Shown piece by piece: positions 34,000 through 44,773 of a DNA stretch of 64,000 bases. A program made the translations under genes and the position numbers. Within the stretch, counting starts at the first letter, position 1, and every line of letters begins with the position of its first letter. Where the stretch lies: contig JAGFNX010000324.1 of NCBI GenBank assembly GCA_017657125.1, forward strand, positions 62,001 through 126,000, read 5' to 3'. The notes beneath the pieces were generated by a model that saw nothing but the letters and a program-made list of their open reading frames with translations, searched no databases and had not been told where the DNA came from. This DNA is from Scopulariopsis brevicaulis (taxonomy: Eukaryota > Ascomycota > Sordariomycetes > Microascales > Microascaceae).

Positions 34000-36900
34000 G
34001 TGCCGTTTATCGGTACGAGGTGCTTCGGCTTGGCTCTTTTTGTATGCGCCGGTCGGCGGGGTGGGGACGCGAGGGACCGTCGTGCGAAATTACCGTTATT
34101 ATTGCTAGTGGCACCGGGGGCTCACGGGACCCTGGCGGAACGGCGAGGTGGATGCGGACGGTGCCCGACGCGGTCTTGGGCAAGCTCGGCGGATCGAGGT
34201 GACGACGTCTCGAACGAACCCGGGGGGCGAGTGTATAATATCAGGGGACTGCGCCCGGCGTGTGGTGGTATCCGGTAATGGAGCAGGATTGCCTTTGAAG
34301 GATGCTGGTAAGGATGCCGCGAACCCGTACGTACTTTGGCGTACTCGGTGCCCCTTTGGGGAAGTCTTCGAGAATCTGCGATGCTAGTCGACGATGGGGC
34401 AGTCGGGAAACGGAAGGATCGTAGCGCAGATCGATATGGGGTTACTCAAACGGTACCGGACCGATATGAGAATGGGCACTAGGAAAGGAGATGGAGAAAA
34501 GAGCTGAAGTTGAAGGATGCCCGACGGGAACGACAACCAAAGGGGAGGCGCGAGGCGATGTTTATGACATTTACGAGCGTGCCCCCCGGGAGTTTCACCG
34601 CACTGCGCTGATCGCAAGGAGGCGACTAGATACGACATTAACCGTGGTGCTAAGAGATCGGTTACTATGCGAGGGTGCAGCCTGAGACTCGCGATGGAAA
34701 CAGCCAAGGCAGGTGCGATGCTGCCGCACCCAAAGCTGATACGGTGGACAAGGATCGTGATACCGCAAACGGGGCAAATGGAAGGGAGTTCAGATGGGCC
34801 TTCCTTCTCAGGGGGTGTCGCACCGGGGGGCGGTCCCTGGACCCAGCGCAAGAGTACGGAGTACCACGTCCGCCCATGGGCCTCAACCGCATGCATACGG
34901 GTACGCTAGTGAGGTCTCGGTTTGGGGCGCGATTCAGTGAAATCCCCCGTGTCTGGGGTAGCTTCACGTTCTGCCCCAAGACGGGTCTGCCGGGGGGCGA
35001 ATCGGAAAGTATCGGGTGCCTCGTGTGAAGGTAACGGTACGCACCCCAATTTTGGCGGTGCCGGAACTTTGGGAAGGAGGGACCGGGGAGGGGCGTGGGT
35101 CAGCGGTATGCGGGCAGGGGTCGGCTCCTCAACCCGGAGGCCCTTTGCGTCGACTCATCGAAAAGTCCCCCCGAGGTGCGTGCATCGGGAGTCTGCGCCA
35201 TACTATCGATACGAGGAAGAGTGTGCTCAATTCAACTCGGTCAGGTTGTCGGTGGACAATATTGGGTGCTACCGGGGCAAGATGGCTTGACAGCGCAATA
35301 CGAGGCGTCGGCAGTACCTTCCGTGGTATAAGTCCGGCCAGCATCACCTCACAATCAGCCGGTCGTGCCTGCCTCATCTGCCCGCTGTTTCCCCTGGAAG
35401 AGCAGCACTGAATTCGTTGAGTTTACGTGTTGACGGCCTAACCTGGTCATTTTATTAGTCAACCGCTTCCCAATGAGCATCATGTAACACAGGCCAACCA
35501 TGGTAGTAGACCAGGCACTGGTAACGTCTTCCTTCAATGTTCTTGTGCAAACCGACGCCGGCCGCCCGCCCATCATTCCCACGAGCCGTGATCAAGACGA
35601 GCCAAGCACGCAATTCTCTGTCCTCATCGCCTCGTGGTATCCAGCTCCACGAACGGAGCACGAGACGCGGGGGCGTTGCTCAACCGACACACCAATCCAA
35701 CACCAGGGCCCAGAACTTCCCCACAACGCCCCACGTCTAGCGCTTCCTCCGGGCTTTTGGAGGCTTGAGGTGGGCGCACTTGCCCGATTGGACGTCGACC
35801 GATGACCCATAACGAGGCCCCCAATCCCCGCCTCCGAGTCCGCCCGGACATCCCCTTCGGTGACAGGCCCACACCCTCTCCGTCCTCCTCCACCCGGCAC
35901 TTGTTTCCGGTTAAGGAATCTCCAACATTTCTCCTGCAGCTACGGGCAGCTACGGGGGAGTGTACCAGTACTCAAAGTACTCCAACGGGGTCTGGAGCAT
36001 ACCAATTCCAGTGGAGCCTGCATTCACCATGCGCCCGGCGTTTGCGCGAGCAAATCGGGCGCCGGATGGCGGCACTTGAGACAGGAGAGTCTGCTGCTTC
36101 GAGTCACCGCTCTTTTCCTGAGGCCCGGCCCAGACGGCAGACCGGGGAATGTCATCGCGTCCTCCCGCTCACGAGGTCACCGCCCCTGCACCCCCGAGGG
36201 GCAGCTGATTCGAAAATATTCGTCCTTCCCTGTCCTGAGGCTCTCCCTCCCTGGACGCGCCGAAACGGGAAGGCTCTCAGGTACGGATCGCCCAATAGCG
36301 TCCCGCGGGAATCCCCTTACGGGGTTCGGGGTCTCCGTTTTTATGGGGCCCCTTCAAAGCGTCGTTGCACCGTCCCGAGCCGCGGGAACCAAGACCCTGT
36401 CAATACGACGTGAGAGCCCAAAATCGGGCCCCCATCGCTGCCCAAGACACTGCCACTTCGAAATGAGACGGACTGCGCGGGTGTCCCGTAACACTGGCGC
36501 TCCCGTTATGACACCGTCGGTACCCGTTTCCCAGAAGCGGTGCCACGGGAAGGGCCGCCGAGTTCTTTTGATGGTATTATTTCCAGCCCGCAACCGTCAC
36601 CGAGCCGCGCCTCTCAAAGCATCGGTACCAGGACGGCTCCATTAGCGCGCCGCCAACAGCCCACTTGAGCGTGTTTAATCTCTGGTATTAGTAACGGCAA
36701 GAGCGTGTTCCATCGGATCATCTCCCGGAGGCGGACAGTATTCGAACTGCCTCCGATAACAAATGTTGCGGACCGGGAGCGTTCCCAGTCGTCTTGTGAC
36801 ATCGGAGCTGTCATCCGGGGCCCCGTTCCGACTTTTCCCGATCATGTCTTGGTACGTATTATTACACCAACACCGTCGGTCTGCGGCATGAATTAGTCTT

Positions 36901-39439
36901 TCTTTTCCGCTGTCAGCTTCCGTTTATTTTTCCTTCTCCGTGTCATTTGAAATATTTTTTTTCTTTTCAGTGCAGCGGTCGCAGGCGAGGACCCGCAGTC
37001 CCTCGATCTAAAGTGCAGGGCCGATCCCGACCATTACGGACCCCGGCTGAAACGGGGAATCTCCTACGTCTGATGTGCACGAGGCCCCCGCCGGCTTCAA
37101 ACATGACAGACTCTGGGGTTCGGTTCTGAAGCGAGCATCGTGATGTGTCGCATTGTGTTCGATGTTTCGTGATAGGAAGGGACCGGGGGACATATCCCCT
37201 GCATCCCGTCGGGGGACCCCTCAATGAGGGCATCGTGACATACACCGAGGGGCATCGAAGACCGATTCAGCCAGGGGCTGAGCACGGAATCCCCTGAGCA
37301 CTGACCTCGTATACGCTAGCGATAGCAGATCCATGCCAAAGCGAGGCACTGGGTATCAATTCTCGACCAAATCTCGGGGCAACTCTCCCGCTATTTCCTT
37401 AATGTCTTACCCCCTTTTACGCCCGACGCCAGCTGCTCCACAAAGCTGACGAGGCAGTCGCACACGTTTTATGCGGATGACTTTTCTTCTATTATCGGAG
37501 TTACTCCTTTGGGTTCGCGTTCCTCCCGCATGCGCGCGTGGGACCTGAAGGTCCAGCCGTGGAAAACGGCCGTCGTTTCTCCGATGACATGCATCCGCAA
37601 CGGCGGAGGTCCGTTTTCACATCCGACTGTGGAACCCGCGGCTCCGATGCCCCACGCCCTCTAGTCTCTCGGTACCCAGATGATGGACGGCCTCCGGATT
37701 TGTCAGTCGAGCTGCAGAGACATCCGTTCTCGAAACGGACGACATATAGCGCCGGCCTGATCTGGAAGGGCTGCTTTGGAGCCCTGCGAGTAGACCATCG
37801 TGCTGTCACACTGCGCGTGATAACTTTATTTCCGCCGGCTCTCCAAACACTGTCCCGGCACACCCGTCTGGTAGGATTACCGAGAGCCGATGAGCATTAC
37901 CGATGAAGTCGCCGCGGGTAAAGGTTTAATACGGCCCCACACCTAAATGGAGACGGATCAAGAAAAACAATGGGGAAGGAGCTCGCCTGGGGCCGGAAAG
38001 CCTCAAGTTTCCCCGCCAGGAACAACTCCTGCGGCTAAACGAAAGCAGCAAGCTTCTCGAATTCAGCATCGTGCTGGACCACCCGAGATCCACCATGCAT
38101 CAACGCGCCCTGCAACTGATCGGCACCCCCTCCCTTCTCGCCTCCGGCATTGGAATGCATTCCGGCAGATTGCAACCCACACCGCGCGGGGCCCGAGGGG
38201 TCGGGCTCCCGTATAATTCTCGTGCGCGTGGGTTCGGGGTTCCATTGATCTCGGACTTGTTTGGATGGCGTGCGTGGCTGGAGATCTGATACGCGCGCCT
38301 TTGTCGATGCATGTGAAGAATGCTGCAAGTAGTATCTGGATCTTCGCGCGGGGATGTGTTCGCGTGGCGGCTGCATTGAGGGGCTGAGGGGCCGTCTCTG
38401 TGCCTCGGGACGAGAATATCTCGGGGCGGAGGGTAGCTCCGTATTGCGGGGGATGGAGTCATTGAAAGCGGGGTGTATGTGGGCGGTAGGTGGGGAGCTC
38501 AGGTGCGTGAAGACTCATACCTGTAAGTACACTCATCGACGACGACTCACAGATGCACTCCCTCGGTTCGGCAACCCCAAACTCGGGACGCGCTCGAGCT
38601 CTGGACCCCTGGGCCGCGTCTCAAGTTGTGTGAGTCTTTAAGCCCTCGATGTGTCACATCCCTCGGCCGGAACATGGGAGGACATGGTAGCTGAGCTCCC
38701 CTGTGGGGCCCGGCACGCCCCCCGTCCCCCTCGGTCGGCGTCCCGGAGCTCGGTACAAGCTACCTCCTGCTACCAGGGGTTCATCCGCGCCAGAACTCTT
38801 GGGGTAAGGCTTCCCTCGGCGTGCCATGCATCTCCATCCCCTGTGGCGGAAACAAGCTTAAAATCTCTGGAGACTGGGACCGCCGGGAGCTAGAGATGGG
38901 GACAGCAGGGTCCCCGGCCCTCAACCACATGTCTGGGGGAACGGAGACTAGGGGGCGTGCGGTTCCTGGATGTCCCGAAAGCGACATCGGCGACGGTTAT
39001 TGGCATTGTCACAAGCGTCTCCCTCGGCGCGTTGCGGGGTGCGTTGTGACTGAGTGTCTTCGTGTTGTTCTTCAGCCTTGGTACTCGGGAGGTTCCGAGA
39101 GCCGAGGCTCTGTGATGAGGACCCGGGTTCTATCCCGCGAGGCATCGAGTACTTCACATGGCTCCCAAGGCAGCGGGAACTAAGAATCTACCATGAGATG
39201 ACGCCATCCCTATGGCCTATGCTTGTGTAAACTGGGGTATCATGTAGTATTCAGTGTGTATGTATCAACATAACGTTGACGGACTCGGCCTCCGTCCCAG
39301 CCCTACGACCTCGGCTCTCACCCCCACCCCCCGCACCGCGGGGAAACCACGTAGCCGGACCGGCGGACAAGATAAACTATGCCTCGGCGCAAAGCGGGGG
39401 GAGCCTAAACAAGCGCACGCCACAGCCGCAGGGACCCCC
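34000..39439. other. Gene-poor interval, 5.4 kb, nothing recognised
   Basis: This lies between the start of the malic enzyme and the stop of the membrane-protein gene. GC content is not depressed, unlike the AT-rich block at 9180-10250. Overlapping open frames occur on both strands (for example 35802-36413 and 35860-36645, plus strand), but none has a motif, a repeated domain or a credible splice model. A pyrimidine-rich stretch ending TTTCTTTTCAG at 36960-36970 resembles an intron 3' end, but no coding exon follows. A TATCGATA occurs near 35206. Related short sequences (xCGGGAACyAAGA) at about 36380 and 39172 hint at old repeats. Confidence 0.55.
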
Positions 39440-41240
39440 CTACTCGATCTCCCTAACAAACTCGGCGTGCTCCTCGGCCGTCATCTCGGACCACTCCTCC
39501 GGCGTGAGATGGTACCACCTTCCCAGCAGCGCAACGCCAGCCCAGAGATCCGTCTGCAGAGACAGGTGCACCAGCTCGACGGCCAGGAAATTCGTGACCC
39601 ACCGCCAGCTCATCGCCGTAAGCAGCCGAAGCGGCTCCCACACGTGCCCGGACGGCAGCCCCAGCACGGCGCAGTACGACACGGCAAGTGCGCGATGCGC
39701 GGCGGCCTCGAGGGGGGAGAGGAGGAGGCACGCCGCGAGGCGGGAGAGGACCTTTGCGGCGTGCACGAGCGGCTGCTTGGTGAGCGTGTTGCGGAGGTAC
39801 ACGGCCGGCTGGCCGCCGGGGGACCGCGCATCGGTGGCTGGGGTGGGGCGGAGCTCCGCGGACCAGATGCCCTGGGCGCTCTGGGGCGGCGGGGCGTCGG
39901 TGGACTCTGTCGCCTCGACGTCAAAGCTGATGAGCGTGCCGCTTATGGCGCCGTTGTCTTCTTCCTCTGAGCCGTAGTCGTCGGCACGGCCCGAGAACGC
40001 GCTCGGTCTCCGTGATGATGCGCCGCCGGTCGGGGGCTGGGCCGGCGCGTCTTCTATGAGGACATCAGACGGCTGGGTTCCGGGGCCCTCGTCCGGTACT
40101 TGCCCCGGCGCGGGCTGGTCGGACGAGCGGAAGAGGCTTGCTGGATCCGGCAGCAGATCCGGCGTTATTTGGGGTTCGACGATTAGGTTTATGTTGGGGA
40201 GACTGAGGAATATGCGCATCCCGAGGCGAGCCACTACCCTAGAGTAAAGCTTCCTCCACAGGGCAAGCAGTATTATCGGGCCGGCGTTGACCGCGGCCGC
40301 CCCGAGCCAGGTTAGAATGGATGATATGCTGAGGTCCGCGGGCGGCGCCGGGGCAGCGATAGGAGAGGATGACGTGAATGGGAGGAAGAATAACGGTGAG
40401 GGAAGGCGGAATCCGGGTAATATTCCAGACCTCTGGAAGAAGATGTATGCGGCGAGGTGTGTGTTGACGTAGGCCCCCATGAACTCCTCACTACGCGAGG
40501 GTAAGTGGCTGTACGAGGACCCATTTGGGAACTTAGGCTTGACACTTACAGGATCCAGAGCGGTTTGGGAAGGGTGAACCTGCCAAGGAAGATATGTTTG
40601 ATAAAGTCCAGCGCCTTCCAAGCCGCTTGTGTAGGTAGTCCGGCGAGCAAGAGTCCTGTAAGGGGCCGTGGGACCTCTTCTCGGCAGGTCCGCATCAGTT
40701 GCCAGAAGGGCCTCGACGAAAATGATTTGTAGATCTAACCGGAGTCCGCGCGTTAGCACTGACCATGCTGTGTCCATATCAAGCCTCCATACCATCACGC
40801 GCCGCCGTAACCCCCAGCATCCCCACACCCCGACCTCCATCAGCACATCCCCCATTCTCCCCATGCGGTCCCCGATCTCCTGCTCGTACAGCATATATCG
40901 GCGCGCGGCCAGGATCTCGGCCTCGTTCGAGCTCGGGTCGGGCTCGGCAACCCCGATGACATGCATGACCTCATTATGGGAGCGGACAATCTCGCGGTTC
41001 AGCCTCTTCGTTTCGGGGTTGACAGGGCGGCCCTTCTCGTCATAGAGCTGCTTCGGGCCTCGCGGGTCCTCCTCGCCTTCGCCTTGTACGACGTCATCGT
41101 ACGGGGATCGACCCTGCAGGGAAAGAGAGCGTGTTAGATTGGGGTTCCAGAAAGCTGTCCGCCGCGGCCGGAGGGAGGAGAGTGGATGCGCTGACGCGAC
41201 TCACCAGGGCGTAGGCCGTTAGGGGGCCTTGCCGTCCCAT
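39440..41240 (-). CDS. Conserved fungal membrane protein of unknown function
   Basis: There are four exons: 41240-41205, 41113-40793, 40734-40550 and 40490-39440 (530 aa, starting MGRQGPLTAY). The N-terminal third is charged and helical. Around residues 120-215 is a motif-like block including LLLAGLPTQAAWKALDF, then FMGAYVNTHLAAYIFFQRSG. Hydrophobic stretches near AAVNAGPIILLALW and further on near SRLAACLLLSPLEAA and SYCAVLGL suggest membrane insertion. The middle (about 300-400) is acidic, Pro-rich and probably disordered. I recognise no named domain. Introns 2 and 3 (58 and 59 nt) together are a multiple of three and contain no stop, so an unspliced reading gives a longer but wrong open frame. 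The third exon in the spliced frame is much more protein-like. It is divergent from UTP13. Confidence 0.75.
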
Positions 41241-41554
41241 TGTGCGTGAATCTGGAAGAAATGTCTATGAGGATAATCATTCACATCCCCATCTCAGAAA
41301 TATCGCAATAACACCAGAAAAGGCCTCCAGGTAGCTATAGCTCCAGTATTCATGAGGCAGCTGGCGGAGCAGAGGGTTGTCAGCTAGTAGGTTGGGTGTC
41401 TCGGAAGAACCCGACGCGCGCGGGATATCCTTATCGATAAGCGCAACAATGGGGCCCCGTTTATCGATAACGAAAATCCCAGAAAATTTATGCGTCCCTC
41501 TTTGAGCTGCAAGCAGGCGATCGTGGTTGCGATTCTCGAAGGACGACAGACAAA
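41241..41554. promoter_or_regulatory. Divergent promoter between the membrane-protein gene and UTP13
   Basis: A 314-bp interval separates the two start codons. It contains two perfect TTATCGATAA palindromes, at 41431-41440 and 41461-41470, starting exactly 30 bp apart, which would put them on the same face of the DNA helix. The second is followed by A-rich sequence (CGAAAATCCCAGAAAATTT), loosely like the A/T element of yeast ribosome-biogenesis promoters. Confidence 0.6.
41431..41470. promoter_or_regulatory. Pair of TTATCGATAA palindromes
   Basis: Two identical 10-bp perfect palindromes lie at 41431-41440 and 41461-41470. The second starts 85 bp before the last base ahead of the UTP13 ATG. 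The partly matching TATCGATAAG at 21926 is also in a divergent promoter. The binding factor is unknown to me. Confidence 0.6.
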
Positions 41555-44376
41555 ATGGCCGCAAAACAACCCCTTAAGACCACATTCGACGTGGGGAAGG
41601 TCATCGCGCCGATATTCACCGGAGGCGCGATCGCCATCGACAACAATGCCAGCATTCTGGCCACCACTCTCGGCGAGGACGTCGTCCTCACCAACCCCTC
41701 CAATGGGGAGAAGATCACGACGATAGAGGGGGTAGGTTTTGTCGCAAGAATCCTTGTCGCGCGCCTTTCTAATCGCATTCTTTGCTATAGGATGGGGAAC
41801 TTGTTTCTACCATGTCCGGTATGGAGCCCTAGCCTAACGTCCTTGGCTCCCGCAGTGACTGACAAGACTCCTCAGTAACACCGTCCGGCTCCCACCTCAT
41901 CGTGTGCTCGCGGTCGTTGTCGATGAAGATATACGCCCTGAGGAAAGCTAGCGCGGAGGACAGCTCGATCGACGTGACCCTGGTCCGAACGCTCAAGCCG
42001 CACGCCACCCCCGTCGTCGTACTCGCGGTCGATCGGACGAGCACCTTGCTAGCGACGGGAGGAACCGACGGTGCGATCAAGGTCTGGGACATTTCCGGCG
42101 GATACGTCACGCATACCTTCCGCGGCCCCAGCGTCCTCGCCTCCGCTCTCCGCTTCTTCGAAGTCGCCGGTCGCAGGGACGAAGTGAGCAAGAAGTCGAA
42201 GAAGTCGAAGAAGCAAGGTGGTGCGGCGGAGAACGAGGAGGCCGACAACGACACGGCGGTCAACTTTAGGCTGGCCGCGGGCTTCCAGGACGGAAATGTG
42301 CGCGTGTGGGATCTTCACCGGCGGAACTGCATCGCGAACCTCGAATCCCACGTATCGGACGTCCAGGCGATCGATTTTTCGCCTGCCCAGCAGGCTCTTG
42401 TTTCGGCGAGCAGGGACAAGACGATAATATGGTGGGACACCCGGTCTTGGAAGGTGCGGAAGGTGGTTCCCTGCTTCGAGATGCTGGAGACGGTAGGCTT
42501 CGTCGACGACGGGCTGTTGACCTACACCGGTGGTGAGAAGGGCTGCCTCAGGATCTGGGATACCGAGACTGGACGTGAAGTCACCAAGGAGCAGGCCGAG
42601 AAGAACGAAAGCGATGCCATCGTTGGAAGTGTCCACCGCCCCGAGATACCCTTCATATTATGCACCCAGATGGACCACACCCTTGCGCTCTACCGCCCCC
42701 CTTCGAAGGCCGACCTGGCGAGTGCGGAGGCCGCTCAGGAGCCGTTCAGGAGGGTTTCGGGAACTCATGACGAGATCATCGATCTTGCCTATGTCACACC
42801 CGACCGCTCGGTGCTGGCACTCGCCACGAACGCGGAGGAGATTAGGCTCGTGTCTGCTCTAAACCCGAAGGAGTCCACGGCGGAGGACTCGTGGCTGTCG
42901 GGGAACACTCCCTTCTTTGGCCAGGACGTGGGACTGCTCAAGGGTCATGAAGATATCATCATCTCCCTAGATACGGACTGGTCTGGGTGCTGGATTGCTA
43001 CGGGCGCCAAGGACAACACCGCGCGGCTCTGGCGGATTGATCCGAGCACTGACACCTACGAGTGCTATGCCGTCTTCACCGGTCACGCCGAGTCCATAGG
43101 CGCTATCGGTCTTGCCAAGACGGTACCGCCGGAATCGTCGCCGCTGTTCAAGGACCCCCTCAACCACCCTCCTCCTTTCCTCATTACGGGGTCGCAAGAC
43201 CAGACGGTTAAGAAGTGGGAGGTCCCCCGGCAAGGGCAAAAGACGGGACTGCGAGCTGCCTTCACAAGAAAGGCACACGACAAGGACATCAACGCCATTG
43301 ACGTCCACCATACCGGAAGCCTGTTCGCGTCGGCGTCACAGGACAAGCTGGTCAAGATCTGGTCGATCGAGGAAGGAGAGGTGCAGGGAATTCTAAAGGG
43401 CCACCGTAGGGGTGTCTGGTCGGTGCGGTTCGCTCCCCCGAAGTTGCCGGCGCTCCAGGGTGAAGAGGGCACTGTGGCCGGGAAGGGGATCGTCCTCACC
43501 GGAAGTGGTGACAAGACGGTGAAGCTGTGGAACCTCAACGACTACTCCTGCATCAGGACGTTCGAGGGCCACTCCAACAGTGTGCTGAAGGTTGCGTGGC
43601 TCAACGCGCCGACGCCGGGAGACCAGTCGGGACGGCCCGTTCTGGTGGCTAGCGCGGCTGGTGACGGCCTCGTCAAGGTGTGGGATACGAGCTCCGGGGA
43701 GGCGGCGTGCACGCTGGACAACCACGAGGACCGGGTGTGGGCGCTGGCTGTGCATCCCAAGACGAACACCATTGTGTCGGGAAGCGGCGACTCGACGGTG
43801 ACGTTCTGGGACGACACGACGACCGCGACGCAGGCGGCCGCAACGGAGGCCGCGCACCACCTAATTGAGCAGGAGCAGGAGCTCGAGAACCACATACAGA
43901 CCGGGTCGTACCGGGAGGCCATCACCCTGGCCCTCCAGCTGAACCACCCCGGCCGACTCCTCAACCTATTCACCAAGGTCGTGACGACGGACAAGCCGGA
44001 GCCGGACAGCCTGTGCGGGCTGAAGGCGGTGGACCAGGTCCTTGCCACGCTGTCGGACGAGCAGATCTTCCTGCTCCTGCTGCGGCTCCGGGACTGGAAC
44101 GCCAACGCTAGGACGGCGCCGGTCGCACAGCGCATCCTGTGGACGCTTGTGCGGAGCTACCCCGCCTCGCGCATCTCGAACCTCTCGGTCAAGGGCGCGC
44201 GGGGGCAGAAGAGCCTGAAGGAGGTGCTGCACGCGCTCAAGGTGTACACGGAGAGGCACTACAAGAGGATGGAGGAGCTGGTGGACGAGAGCTATTTGGT
44301 GGAGTATACGCTGCAGGAGATGGACAGCCTTGCGCCGTCGTTGGATGGGGGCGAGGTGGTGATGCAGGACGTGTAA
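41555..44376 (+). CDS. UTP13: U3 snoRNP/UtpB component Utp13 (WD40)
   Basis: There are three exons: 41555-41731, 41791-41818 (28 nt) and 41876-44376 (901 aa). Tandem WD40 repeats form two beta-propellers over about residues 20-730, with clear units ending IKVWD, VRVWD, TIIWWD, LRIWD, ARLWR, VKIWS, VKLWN and VKVWD. A helical C-terminal Utp13 domain follows (about 760-890), starting near LQLNHPGRLLNLF. A Lys/Ser-rich insert (KKSKKSKKQGG) splits an early repeat. Utp13 is part of the UtpB subcomplex of the SSU processome, acting in the nucleolus on 18S pre-rRNA. Length and domain order match the family (yeast 817 aa). Confidence 0.94.
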
Positions 44377-44773
44377 GGAGGGCGGCGGGTGAGATGTCTT
44401 GGCGCTGTATTTATACGATGGCATTTAAAAGGTACATAGCTGAGATATATGTGGAATTCGTCTATTCTGTCAGTAAAAATCTTTCTTTTTTTTCAGTCCG
44501 TAATATTTCTCTTTGAATCCTCTGATATCTCAGAAGATCCTGAGCCGGACGAGGAAGATCCAGCGCCAGGGGTGCGATTAGTAAAGGGGCGTGTGCATAC
44601 AAACGCATTTTCGGAGGTCGTCAGAGAGCGTGGCTGCAGCCGGAGTATCTCGTACCTCAACCGCGACCATCAAAATCCTGCCCACGTCAACGATTCTTGA
44701 ACAACCCGCCCCAACGCAAGACCACACTCGCACCGTCAAACACACATACGCGCTGAGACCCCTGAAACGCATT
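44377..44773. other. Intergenic between UTP13 and SAD1
   Basis: A 397-bp stretch between two plus-strand genes. In-frame codons without an ATG precede the SAD1 start, so the open frame extends further upstream, but the first ATG is at 44774. Nothing else was seen. Confidence 0.6.

Noticed and set aside
35802..36645. Overlapping plus-strand frames of 203 and 261 codons in the 5.4-kb gap
   Set aside because: Two frames overlap over most of their length with no motif in either, as expected for GC-rich non-coding sequence.
36900..36975. Intron-like polypyrimidine stretch ending TTTCTTTTCAG
   Set aside because: No matching donor or coding exon could be found on either side.
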